Below are positions 13,640 through 25,440 of a stretch of DNA of 64,000 nt, piece by piece (position 1 is the stretch's first letter; every line of letters begins with the position of its first letter). The DNA is taken from positions 3,216,788 to 3,280,787 of the forward strand of contig NC_049995.1 in NCBI RefSeq assembly GCF_000003815.2, given 5' to 3'. The notes under the pieces are model-generated. The model was not told the DNA's origin. It made no database searches and worked only from the letters and a program-made list of their open reading frames with translations. Source of the stretch: Branchiostoma floridae. Its lineage: Eukaryota; Chordata; Leptocardii; Amphioxiformes; Branchiostomatidae. The position numbers and the translations under genes were made by a program.

Positions 13640-14060
13640 TCCCCATTTGACCCCATCTCGACCCTCCCTTCTTCTAGAACCACAGAATTTCATCCGCACG
13701 GCAAATCAGCGGCCTCTACGTCTATCATACATACAATAAATCATTGGAAGCCAGCACACACATAAATCATCATTCATCATTGTAGACATGATCTCTGCTG
13801 AATGCGGCGGATTATCTGGATAAACGGATTGACAGATAATTATGACATATAGGCATGTTTGAAACTGAGCAGGCTTTGTCCATATTATATTTTTGACAGC
13901 CATTTGAACGAGTAGCAGTATCAGCTTAATTGTAATGAGGGTATTTGTCATACATTACTTTCTGAATGGTTTGGGTAATAAACTACAGTAGTAGCGAAAC
14001 ACTGTTTATTGAAAACTCAAGACCACAGCATGTCCAGGATAAGAGATAAACAGCTTCAGT
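13640..14060. other. No supported gene
   Basis: Nothing recognisable beyond short chance open frames. Confidence 0.4.
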
Positions 14061-14065
14061 ACCAA

Positions 14066-14273
14066 AGAATGTCATCAGGGGGCACACAATCGACCTTGAC
14101 ATTCGTATTCCCAAGACCTACCGTCATACCAAATATCATTATAATCCGCCCATAACTTACTTACATAACATTATTGCGGGCAAAAACGCCCGGGAACACA
14201 AACTGACAGACAGACAAATAAGCAAACAGATAGGCCGAACAAAAACATAACATCTATTTTCACGGAGGTAGTA
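14066..14273 (+). mobile_element. SINE-like dispersed repeat, copy 2
   Basis: TCATCAGGGGGCACACAATC, GACCTTGACATTCGTATTCC, CCAAATATCATTATAATCC and the end CTATTTTCACGGAGGTAG parallel the copies at 4236 and 49714. Its microsatellite is short. Confidence 0.6.
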
Positions 14274-14814
14274 TTGTAACTGGAATCTAGAAATTGGTAC
14301 CTACTAGTACTACCTACCTACATAAACACAACGTAGAGAGAAATATGTCCATTGACATGACTTGAGTGAGTCAAAGCCCTTTTGCAACTCCATGGTCATT
14401 TCCTACCTTCTGTTTAGCTTGAAATTTGAAAAATGCCATTCCTTGTCGTTTGACAAATGGTTAGCATTTTTTGAAAACAACAACAACAACAACAGCAGAT
14501 GGAACGGAATTCTTCAACGCAGTGTTTTTGTCGCCAGAGAAATACCATTGCAATGAATTATGGGGCAGTCTACAAAGAACAGACGGTGACAAAAATGTCT
14601 GTGGTAAACTCGGTGTTTTGGGCGGAGAGAGACTTTTTTTAACTGAGTGCATGTTTTGTTACGCCATAGAGGCCAAAATCATTGGCGACAACAACGTGAT
14701 GCATGACTTCTAAACTTTATGTTGGTTTCTATTTGTGGACTTCGCGCTATAACCGCTATGGGTCGCTACAACACGGTCTTCCCCCCATCTTTTGTCAAAC
14801 ATGTTTCAGCAAGG

Positions 14815-14899
14815 TAATCTCCAAGCAGATCCTACGGCAGCATAAGATAGTAACTTTAACAAAAGCTGGCAGAGGAGTGAAGCTGGCTTAGGAGTGTGT
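14815..14899 (+). mobile_element. Single arm of the CTCCAAGCAGATC MITE
   Basis: TAATCTCCAAGCAGATCCTA to GGCTTAGGAGTGTG, without the opposing arm; a truncated copy. Confidence 0.7.
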
Positions 14900-15061
14900 T
14901 TCTTTGCTTTCTATTCTCCTAATGAAGAAACATACAATACACGTACCAGACACGGAATATGTAAAGTAATCTTTACCCTACATCTGCTTGAAGATGAAAA
15001 TGTTCTGATGTCTGCAGTTTAGACATATGTCGCCAGAGGGCGCAAGTGAACGTGCATCGTG

Positions 15062-15069
15062 TCTGTGTG
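15062..15069 (+). repeat. Left 8-bp target-site duplication of the giant foldback element
   Basis: TCTGTGTG directly precedes the terminal ACCAGGCTGAAG and is repeated exactly at 29787-29794. Confidence 0.85.
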
Positions 15070-15365
15070 ACCAGGCTGAAGTTGGCCGCCGATTGGGCCG
15101 CCGATTCGTAGCCGCCGATTGGGCCGCCGATTCGTCATTAGACAAAACATAGCATCCGATTCAGACCCCGATTCGAAGAAACTAAAAATTCCTAATTTCC
15201 GTTAAAAGCTTAAATAAATATCAAGCACAGCTGGATATTGTCTATTACCAACCAATATAGGCAAATATAAACATAAATTATAACAAAAAGTAGAAAATCA
15301 ACGATTAAGCGCAAATAATAGGCCTAATCAGCAGCCACTGTCTTCAGCTTGGTCTAACGTTAGCT
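15070..15365 (+). repeat. Left terminal module of the giant element
   Basis: A non-tandem end module of about 295 bp with GCCGCCGATT repeats, GACAAAACATAGCATCCGAT, and the inner boundary CAGCTTGGTCTAACGTTAGC. Diverged copies recur inside the arrays at about 18350-18620, 18740-18950, 21440-21720, 21835-22045 and 24400-24560. Confidence 0.85.
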
Positions 15366-18300
15366 GCCACACTTCTTCTAGAGCAAACTGCTACTTATCT
15401 AAACGTGGCCCGTGAACTTGTAAGACGAATTAAGATAGCGTATACCCTTAGGTAGTCAATACAAGTGTCAAATATTACGGGCCAGATTTAATTAATAAAC
15501 TAGAGCGTAATTAACTAACACGAAATATGCAAGCAAAGGGGCGCCAAAATCGGCTTTCATACGGCTTCTAGAGCAAACTGCTACTTATCTAAACGTGGCC
15601 CGTGAACTTTTAAGACGAATTCAGATAGCGTATATCATAACGTATACAAAACAAGTGTCAAATCTTACGGGCCGGGTTTAATTAATGATCTACAAGGGAA
15701 TTAATTAATAGGAAATGCGCATGCAAAGGGGCGCTAAAATCGGCTTTCATACGGCTTCTAGAGCAAACTGCTACTTATCTAAACGTGGCCCGTGAGCTTT
15801 TAAGACGAATTAAGATAGCGTACATCATAACGTATACAATACAAGTGTCAAATCTTACGGGCCAGATTTAATCAATGAACTACAAGGGAATTAATTAATA
15901 GGAAATGCGAAAGCAAAGTGGCGCTAAAATCGGCTTTCATACTGCTTCTAGAGCAAACTGCTACTTATCTAAACGTGGCCCTTGAACTTTTAAGACGAAT
16001 TGAGATAGCATATATCATAACGTATTCGATACAAGTGTCAAATCTTACGGGCCAGATTTAATTAATGATCTACAAGGGAATTGATTAATAGGAAATGCGC
16101 AAGCAAAGGGGCGCTAAAATCGATTGCCATACGACTTCTAGAGCAAACTGCTACTTATCTAAACGTGGCCCGTGAACTTTTAAGACGAATTTAGATAGCG
16201 TATACCATAACGTATTCAATACAAGTATCAAATTTAACGGGCCGGATTTGATTAATGATTTACAAGGGAATTAACCAATAGGAAACACGCAAGCAAAGGG
16301 GCGCTAAAATCGGCTTTCATACGACTTCTAGAGCAAACTGCTACTTATCTAAACGTGGCCCGTGAATTTTTAAGATGAATTTAGATAGCGTATACGCTAA
16401 GGTATTCAATACAAGTGTCAAATCTTACGGGCCGGATTTAATTAATGATCTACAAGGGAATTAACCAATAGGAAACACGTAAGCAAAGGGGCGCTAAAAT
16501 CGGCTATCATACGGCTTCTAGAGCAAACTGCTACTTATCTAAACGTGGCCCGTGAACTTTTAAGACGAATGTAGACAGCGTATATCATAACGTATTCAAT
16601 ACAAGTGTCAAATTTTACGGGCCGGATTTAATTAATGAACTACAAGGGAATTAACTAATAGGAAATACGCAAGCAAAGGGGCGCTGAAATCGGCTATATT
16701 ATACGGCTTCTAGAGCAAACTGCTACTTATCTAAACGTGGCCCGTGAACTTTTAAGACGAATTGAGATAGCGTATACCCCAACGTATTCAATACAAGTGT
16801 CAAATCTTACGGGCCGGATTTAATTAATGAACTAGAGCGTAATTAACTAATAGGAAATGCACAGGCCAGGGGCGCTAAAGTCGGCTTTTATAGGACTTCT
16901 AGAGCAAACTGCTACTTATCTAAACGTGGCCCGTGAATTTTTAAGATGAATTTAGATAGCGTATACTCTAAGGTATTTAAAACAAGTGTCAAATCTTACG
17001 GGCCGGATTTAATTAATGATCTACAAGGGAATTAACCAATAGGAAATACGCAAGCAAAGGGGCGTTAAAATCGGCTTTCATACGGCTTCTAGAGCAAACT
17101 GCTACTTATTTAAACGTGGCCCGTCAACTTGAAGACGAATTGAGATAGCGTATATCATAACGTATTCAATTCAAGTGTCAAATCTAACGGGCCGGATTTA
17201 ATTAATGAACTAGACCGTAATTAACTAATAGGAAATGCACAAGCAAGGGCGCTAAAGTCGGCTTTCATACGACTTCTAGAGCAAACTGCTACTTATCCAA
17301 ACGTGGCCCTTGAACTTTTAAGACGAATTGAGATAGCATATATCATAACGTATTCGATACAAGTGTCAAATCTTACGGGCCAGATTTAATTAATGATCTA
17401 AAAGGGAATTGATTAATAGGAAATGCGCAAGCAAAGGGGCGCTAAAATCGATTGCCATACGACTTCTAGAGCAAACTGCTACTTATCTAAACGTGGCCCG
17501 TGAACTTTTAAGACGAATTTAGATAGCGTATACCATAACGTATTCAATACAAGTATCAAATTTACCGGCCGGATTTAATTAATGGACTAGAGGGGAATTA
17601 ACTGATAGGAAATACGCAAGCGAATGGGTGCTAAAATAGGCTGCCATACGGCTTCTAGAGCAAAGTGCTACTTATCCAAACGCGGCCCGTGAACTTGTAA
17701 GGCGAATTAAGATAGCGTATACCCTAACTTATTCAAAACAAGTGTCAAATCTTACGGGCCGGATTTAATTAATGATCTACAAGGGAATTAACCAATAGGA
17801 AACACGCAAGCAAAGGGGCGCTAAAATCGGCTTTCATACGGCTTCTAGAGCAAACTGCTACTTATCTAAACGTGGCCCGTGAACTTTTAAGACGAATGTA
17901 GACAGCGTATATCATAATTTATTCAATACAAGTGTCAAATTTTACGGGCCGGATTTAATTAATGAACTACAAGGGAATTAACTAATAGGAAATACGCAAG
18001 CAAAGGGGCGCTGAAATCGGCTATTATACGGCTTCTAGAGCAAACTGCTACTTATCTAAACGTGGCCCGTGAACTTTGAAGACGAATTGAGATAGCGTAT
18101 ACCCCAACGTATTCAATACAATTGTCAAATCTTACGGGCCGGATTTAATTAATGAACTAGACCGTAATTAACTAATAGGAAATGCACAGGCAAGGGGCGC
18201 TAAAATCGGCTTTTAAAGGACTTCTAGAGCAAACTGCTACTTATCCAAACGTGGCCCGTGAATTTTTAAGATGAATCTAGATAGCGTATACCCTAAGGTA

Positions 18301-21300
18301 TTCAATACAAGTGTTAAATCTTACGGACCGGATTTAACTAATGAACAATAGTTGTAGGCGACGATCATAGGCTAGCCGCCGATTCGTTATTAGACAAAAC
18401 ATAGCATCCCGTTCAGACGCCCATTCGAAGAAAGCAAAAAAAATCCTCATTTCGTTGAAAATCTTGAAAAAAATATCAATAACTGCTGAATATTGTCTAT
18501 TACTACCCAATATATGGTTATATAAACATAAGTAATAACAGAAAGTATCATGTCAACGATTAAACACAAATATCAGGCCCCATTGACGACCAAGGCTTCA
18601 GCCTGGTCTGAAATCGGAATCTGTCACTTATTTAAACGTGGCCCGTGAGTTTTTAAGCCAAATTTAGAAAGCGCATACCCTAAGGTATTCAATACAAGTG
18701 TTAAATCTTACGGGCCGGATTTAATTAATGAACTATTGCTGTAGGCGACGACCCAGCCGCCGATTCAAAATTAGAGAAAACATAGCATTCTATTCAGACT
18801 CCCATTCGAAGAAACCAAACAATTCCTGCTCATTTCCTTTAAAAGCTAGAACGGATATCAAGAACTGCTGTTTATTGTCTATTACTATACTACCCAATGT
18901 ATGTATATAGACATATAGATAATACCGGAAAGTATTATATTAACGATTAAAGGGCCAGATTTAATTAATGATCTACAAGGGAATTAACCAATAGGAAACA
19001 CGAAAGCAAAGGGGCGCTAAAATCGGCTTTCATACGGCTTCTAGAGCAAACTGCTACTTATCTAAACGTGGCCCGTGAACTTTTAAGACGAAAGTGGGCA
19101 GCGTATATCATAACGTATTCAATACAAGTGTCAAATCTTACGGGCCGGATTTAATTAATGAACTACAAGGGAATTAACTAATAGGAAATACGCAAGCAAA
19201 GGGGCGCTGAAATCGGCTATTATACGGCTTCTAGAGAAAACTGCTACTTATCTAAACGTGGCCCGTGAACTTTTAAGACGAATTGAGATAGCGTATACCA
19301 TAACGTATTCAATACAAGTATCAAATTTACCGGCCGGATTTAATTAATGGACTAGAGGGGAATTAACTGATAGGAAATACGCAAGCGAATGGGTGCTAAA
19401 ATAGGCTGCCATACGGCTTCTAGAGCAAAGTGCTACTTATCCAAACGCGGCCCGTGAACTTGTAAGGCGAATTAAGATAGCGTATACCCTAACTTATTCA
19501 AAACAAGTGTCAAATCTTACGGGCCGGATTTAATTAATGATCTACAAGGGAATTAACCAATAGGAAATACGCATGCAAAGGGGCGCTAAAATCGGCTTTC
19601 ATACGACTTCTAGAGCAAACTGCTACTTATCTAAACGTGGCCCGTGAATTTTTAAGATGAATTTAGATAGCGTATACTCTAAGGTATTCAATACAAGTGT
19701 CAAATCTTACGGGCCGGATTTAATTAATGAACTACAAGGGAATTAACTAATAGGAAATACGCAAGCAAAGGGGCGCTGAAATCGGCTATTATACGGCTTC
19801 TAGAGAAAACTGCTACTTATCTAAACGTGGCCCGTGAACTTTTAAGACGAATTGAGATAGCGTATACCCCAACGTATTCAATACAAGTGTCAAATCTTAC
19901 GGGCCGGATTTAATTAATGATCTACAAGGGAATTAACCAATAGGAAATACGCATGCAAAGGGGCGCTAAAATCGGCTTTCATACGACTTCTAGAGCAAAC
20001 TGCTACTTATCTAAACGTGGCCCGTGAATTTTTAAGATGCATTTAGATAGCGTATACTCCAAGGTATTCAATACAAGTGTCAAATCTAACGGGCCGGATT
20101 TAATTAATGATCTACAAGGGAATTAACCAATAGGAAACACGCAAGCAAAGGGGCGCTAAAATCGGCTTTCATACGGCTTCTAGAGCAAACTTCTACTTAT
20201 CTAAACGTGGCCCGTGAACTTTTAAGACGAATGTAGACAGCGAATATCATAACGTATTCAATACAAGTGTCAAATTTTACGGGCCTGATTTAATTAATGA
20301 ACTAGACCGTAATTAACTAATAGGAAATGCACAGGCAAGGGGCGCTAAAGTCGGCTTTTATAGGACTTCTAGAGCAAACTGCTACTTATCCAAACGTGGC
20401 CCGTGAATTTTTAAGATGAATTTAGATAGCGTATACTCTAAGGTTTTAAAAACAAGTGTCAAATCTTACGGGCCGGATTTAATTAATGATCTACAAGGGA
20501 ATTAACCAATAGGAAACACGCAAGCAAAGGGGCGCTAAAATCGGCTTTCATACGGCTTCTAGAGCAAACTGCTACTTATCTAAACGTGGCCCGTGAACTT
20601 TGAAGACGAATTGAGATAGCGTATATTATAACGTATTCAATTCAAGTGTCAAATCTAACGGGCCGGATTTAATTAATGAACTAGACCGTAATTAACTAAT
20701 AGGAAATGCACAAGCAAGGGCGCTAAAGTCGGCTTTCATACGACTTCTAGAGCAAACTGCTACTTATCCAAACGTGGCCCGTGAATTTTTAAGATGAATT
20801 TAGATAGCGTATACTCTAAGGTATTCAATACAAGTGTCAAATCTTACGGGCCGGATTTAATTAATGATCTACAAGGGAATCAACCAATAGGAAACACGCA
20901 AGCAAAGGGGCGCTGAAATCGGCTATTATACGGCTTCTAGAGCAAAATGCTACTTATCTAAACGTGGCCTGTGAACTTTTAAGACGAATGTAGGCAGCGT
21001 ATATCATAACGTATTCAATACAAGTGTCAAATTTTACGGGCCGGATTTGATTAATGAACTACAAGGGAATTAACTAATAGGAAATACGCAAGCAAAGGGG
21101 CGCTGAAATCGGCTATATTATACGGCTTCTAGAGCAAACTGCTACTTATCTAAACGTGGCCCGTGAACTTTTAAGACGAATTGAGATAGCGTATACCCCA
21201 ACGTATTCAATACAAGTGTCAAATCTTACGGGCCGGATTTGATTAATGAACTAGACCGTAATTAACTAATAGGAAATGCACAGGCAAGGGGCGCTAAAAT

Positions 21301-22880
21301 CGGCTTTTAAAGGACTTCTAGAACAAACTGCTACTTATCCAAACGTGGCCCGTGAATTTTTAAGATGAATCTAGATAGCGTATACCCTAAGGTATTCAAT
21401 ACAAGTGTTAAATCTTACGGACCGGATTTAACTAATGAACAATAGTTGTAGGCGACGATCATAGGCTAGCCGCCGATTCGTTATTAGACAAAACATAGCA
21501 TCCCATTCAGACGCCCATTCGAAGAAAGCAAAAAAAATCCTCATTTCGTTGAAAATCTTGAAAAAAATATCAATAACTGCTGAATATTGTCTATTACTAC
21601 CCAATATATGGTTATATAAACATAAGTAATAACAGAAAGTATAATGTCAACGATTAAACACAAATATCAGGCCCCATTGACGACCAAGGCTTCAGCCTGG
21701 TCTGAAATCGGAATCTGTCACTTATTTAAACGTGGCCCGTGAGTTTTTAAGGCAAATTTAGAAAGCGCATACCCTAAGGTATTCAATACAAGTGTTAAAT
21801 CTTACGGGCCGGATTTAATTAATGAACTATTGCTGTAGGCGACGATCCAGCCGCCGATTCAAAATTAGAGAAAACATAGCATTCTATTCAGACTCCCATT
21901 CGAAGAAACCAAACAATTCCTGCTCATTTCCTTTAAAAGCTAGAACGGATATCAAGAACTGCTGTTTATTGTCTATTACTATACTACCCAATGTATGTAT
22001 ATAGAAATATACATAATACCGGAAAGTATTATACTAACGATTAAAGGGCCAGATTTAATTAATGATCTACAAGGGAATTAACCAATAGGAAACACGCAAG
22101 GAAAGGGGCGCTAAAATCGGCTTTCATACGGCTTCTGGAGCAAACTGCTACTTATCTAAACGTGGCCCGTAAACTTTTAAGACGAATTAAGATAGCGTAT
22201 ACTCTAACGTATTCAATACAAGTTTCAAATTTTATACAGGCCAGATTTAATTAATGAACTACAGGACAATTAATTTATAAGAAATACGCAAGCAAAGGGG
22301 CGCTAAAATCGATTGCCATACGACTTCTAGAGCAAACTGCTACTTATCTAAACGTGGCCCTTGAACTTTTAAGACGAATTTATATGGCGTATACCCTAAC
22401 GTATCCAATACAAGTATCGAATCTTACGGGCCAGATCTAATTAATGAACTACAGGGCAATCAACTAATAAGAAATACGCAAGCAAAGGGGCGCTAAAATA
22501 GATTGCCATACGACTTCTAGAGCAAACTGCTACTTATCTAAACGTGGCCCTTGAACTTTTAAGACGAATTTATATGGCGTATACCCTAACGTATTCAATA
22601 CAAGTATCGAATCTTACGGGCCAGATTTAATTAATGAACTACAGGGCAATCAACTAATAAGAATTACGCAAGCAAAGGGGCGCTAAAATCGATTGCCATA
22701 CGACTTCTAGAGCAAACTGCTACTTATCCAAACGTGGCCCGTGAACTTTTAAGACGAACTTAGATAGCGTATACTCTAAAGTATTCAATACAAGTATCAA
22801 ATCTTACTGTCCAGATTTGATTAATGAACTATAGCTGTAGGCGACGATCTAGCCGCCGATTCGTGATTAGACAAAACTTA
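15366..22880 (+). repeat. Left-arm satellite array, about 190-bp monomers
   Basis: The monomer starts CTTCTAGAGCAAACTGCTAC, then TAAACGTGGCCCGTGAAC, CAATACAAGTGTCAAATCTT, ACGGGCCGGATTTAATTAAT and CAAGCAAAGGGGCGCTAAAA. Successive starts at 15561, 15751, 15941 and 16131 fix the 190-bp period. GGCCCGT and ACGGGCC inside each unit form an inverted pair about 75 bp apart. Confidence 0.92.
18960..22050 (+). repeat. Second copy of a 3,094-bp higher-order repeat
   Basis: Landmarks at 18182, 18342 and 18728 recur at 21276, 21436 and 21822, each exactly 3,094 bp later and almost identical, showing a block duplication of monomers plus internal end modules. Similarity drops after about 22160. Confidence 0.85.
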
Positions 22881-24390
22881 GCATCCTAAGAATCCCTCTG
22901 AAACAACAGTGACAAACAGCAACCTACGTATAACATGTGTTACCGTGATCTTAACAAAATGAAGGATGATTTACAAACTTTCATTTTCAGTTTAGAGTAA
23001 AACTTTGTTTCAGAAAACAAGCTATATGTGTCCCCTCGGCACCTTTCTTGGCATTCAGGCGTAAAATTTCATTACATCAGTGACATGCGGAAAGGCGCCT
23101 CATGCCTCTTCTTTCCGTTACTGGTTGTGTAGGATAATAATGGGTTACAGATGTGGAGTGTCTCTCCCTTATAATCAGGACAACATGCAAACAAAGTAAT
23201 GTGCGTTCCCTCGTCAAGAGCACCTTTGCCTTATGTGTTTTAGTTTTTATTGGTCCTTGTTGCCTAAAGTTTACAAGGGCCAATATCATGAAAGCCAACC
23301 GGTTCAAGGGAAAGTCAAGCTCGTTGCTTGTCAGTTAAGGTGGGCTCCCACTGCACTCGCGTCACGCTTGCGTCGCTTCGGGGTTCGTTCATTGTGTCAC
23401 TGTTGTGTTATTTTCGCCGATTTTCTGTTGCGCTCCCACTGACAGGGGTCACTGTTGCGTTTCTAGACTAAATGGACAGGTTACCGGAAGTCGCAGCGTT
23501 GTCAATGTATGAAAAATCACTGTAAAATGATGAAAATCCCTAAAAATGCGATGAAACAACTTCCATTGTGATGATGCTTATGCTTATGAATGTAACTTAT
23601 GTTATATGATAACCTTGAAAGACTTTTACAGTAAAAGAAGTAACCCAAATGAATGGACACGAACCATATACCAGATTTGACTCCATCATCGGCGCTTATG
23701 TGTTTTGCAACAAGTAAGTGTAATGGTGTGTGTTAATTTGCATATTTCACAAATGAAAAATCTTGATATTTCCTACGTTTTAATAGGAAATAGACAAAAT
23801 ATAACCGTGATACTGTTGAAGGCATGTCGGCGTCACTGTTGTGTCACTGTTGTGTTACTCTTGGGTCACTGTTGTAACTGAAAAACTGCTGTAAAATGAT
23901 ATCCAAAATGTATCCAAAATAGCTTTTCAATAATAAAATGATGTTTACTTTTGATACTTGGTGCAAAATAGACAAAATATAACCTTGATACTGTTGAAGA
24001 CATGTTGGCGTCACTATTGTGTCACTGTTGTGTTACTCTTGGGTCACTGTTGTGTCACTCTTGGGTCACTGTTGGGGCATCTTGCCACTTGCGTTTTTTT
24101 TAAAACTTCCCAAAAAACGTCGCGCTTGCTTGTGTCACCTCTAGGTTGCNNNNNNNNNNNNNNNNNNNNNNNNNNNNNNNNNNNNNNNNNNNNNNNNNNN
24201 NNNNNNNNNNNNNNNNNNNNNNNNNNNNNNNNNNNNNNNNNNNNNNNNNGCAGAGGGGACGCGAGCGAACCAAGAGGCGACACAAGCAAACCGAGAGGAG
24301 ACGCAAGCAAGCGCGACGTCTTACGGGAAGTCCAAAAAAAACGCAAGTGGCAAGATGCCCCAACAGTGACCCAAGAGTGACAGTTTGCTC
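22881..24390. other. Non-satellite insert in the core of the giant element
   Basis: Bounded by two copies of GATTAGACAAAACTTAGCAT (near 22866 and 24667). It contains repeated GTGTCACTGTTGTGTTACTC blocks and an inverted repeat whose arms (about 24050-24149 and 24250-24381) flank the N gap. No transposase frame was recognised. Confidence 0.6.
24150..24249. other. Assembly gap (100 N)
   Basis: Exactly 100 N, probably of unknown true length, placed at the turn of a hairpin with about 20-bp subrepeats. Confidence 0.95.
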
Positions 24391-24705
24391 TAGAAGCCGT
24401 ATGCTGTTGGCGACGATCCAACCGCCGATTCAAAATTAGAGAAATCGTAGCATAGTATTCAGACGCCCATTCGAAGAAACGAAACAATTCCTCATTTCCT
24501 TTAAAAGCTAGAACGGATATCAAAAACTGCTGTTTATTGTCTATTACTACCCAAGACGAATTTACAAAGCGCATATCTTAACGTACTTGATAAAAGTATC
24601 TAATCTTTTGGGCCGGACTTAATTAATGAACTATAGTTGTAGGCGACGATTTCGCCGCCGATTCGTGATTAGACAAAACTTAGCATCCTAAGAATCCCTT
24701 GACCG
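24391..24705 (+). repeat. Internal copy of the end module
   Basis: GTTGGCGACGATCCAACCGC onward matches the 18728 and 21822 modules, then ends with a partial monomer and CTTAGCATCCTAAGAATCCC. Confidence 0.7.
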
Positions 24706-25440
24706 GCCGAAAGGCCTTCATGACTGGAAGTCGTTCCGGCAGGTTTGTGATAACTCACCATGGCTATTGGTAATTGGCGTGTAAATAGCCAATTACACGC
24801 CCAGTGTTTCTAACCTCCCCTTTGACAACTGTCCCCTGCCGCGACATTGGAGAGGGTTGGGTGGTCGCCAGATGTGACAGACAGATAGACTTATTTATTA
24901 GAAAGAATTCATTAGCTGAATGCCTAGTTGGCGAACATATATAGCAATATCATTACAGTTATGAGTTAGGTATTAGGTGTGGGGTCTTTACCATGGATTC
25001 ATGCAACTGAATTAGAAACTTGAAAGACATCTACAACTCAGTACGTCTGACGTTGTGTTGTGACAGCCAGGAGAGGAAATTGGATCTTGCTGAGACAAAA
25101 CTCCCCAGAGTTGTGGGCAGAATGGGCAATGCGTTTCCTGTGTGTTTCAAAGTCGCTCGAAAAACATATAGCAGGACGGACTTGAATTATATGCCACTAT
25201 ACTATTCACTCTTACTGCGATGTATTTTATATCAGATAAAAATATCAAAATTACATTCTCACAAGACTGTTAGATTTCTATGGCCGTCTGTAAACAGGCA
25301 TTTTTTGTACTATAATGATGCTTTTGAAGACAAATTATTTATAGACCTTGACCTTAAGACCTTGGCTCTTGTGAATACACCTTGTCTTGCCATAAAAAAA
25401 GCCCAGCTGTACGGGCTGCTACTGCTATGACGATTTTAGC
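24706..25440. other. Unique segment at the turning point between arms
   Basis: Separates forward from reverse arrays. A 136-codon open stretch at 25020-25430 has no ATG before codon 35 and matches no family I recognise. An inverted repeat around GGCGTGTAAATAGCCAATTA (24776-24800) is present. Confidence 0.5.

Noticed and set aside
18728-18910. 60-codon open frame, nearly identical at 21822-22004 and on the opposite strand at 25712-25894
   Set aside because: It is a translation of the repeated end module inside the satellite arms, with identity explained by DNA duplication and not by protein selection.
23958-24574. Several open frames running through the N gap on both strands
   Set aside because: They exist only because N is read as open; flanking sequence is inverted repeat.
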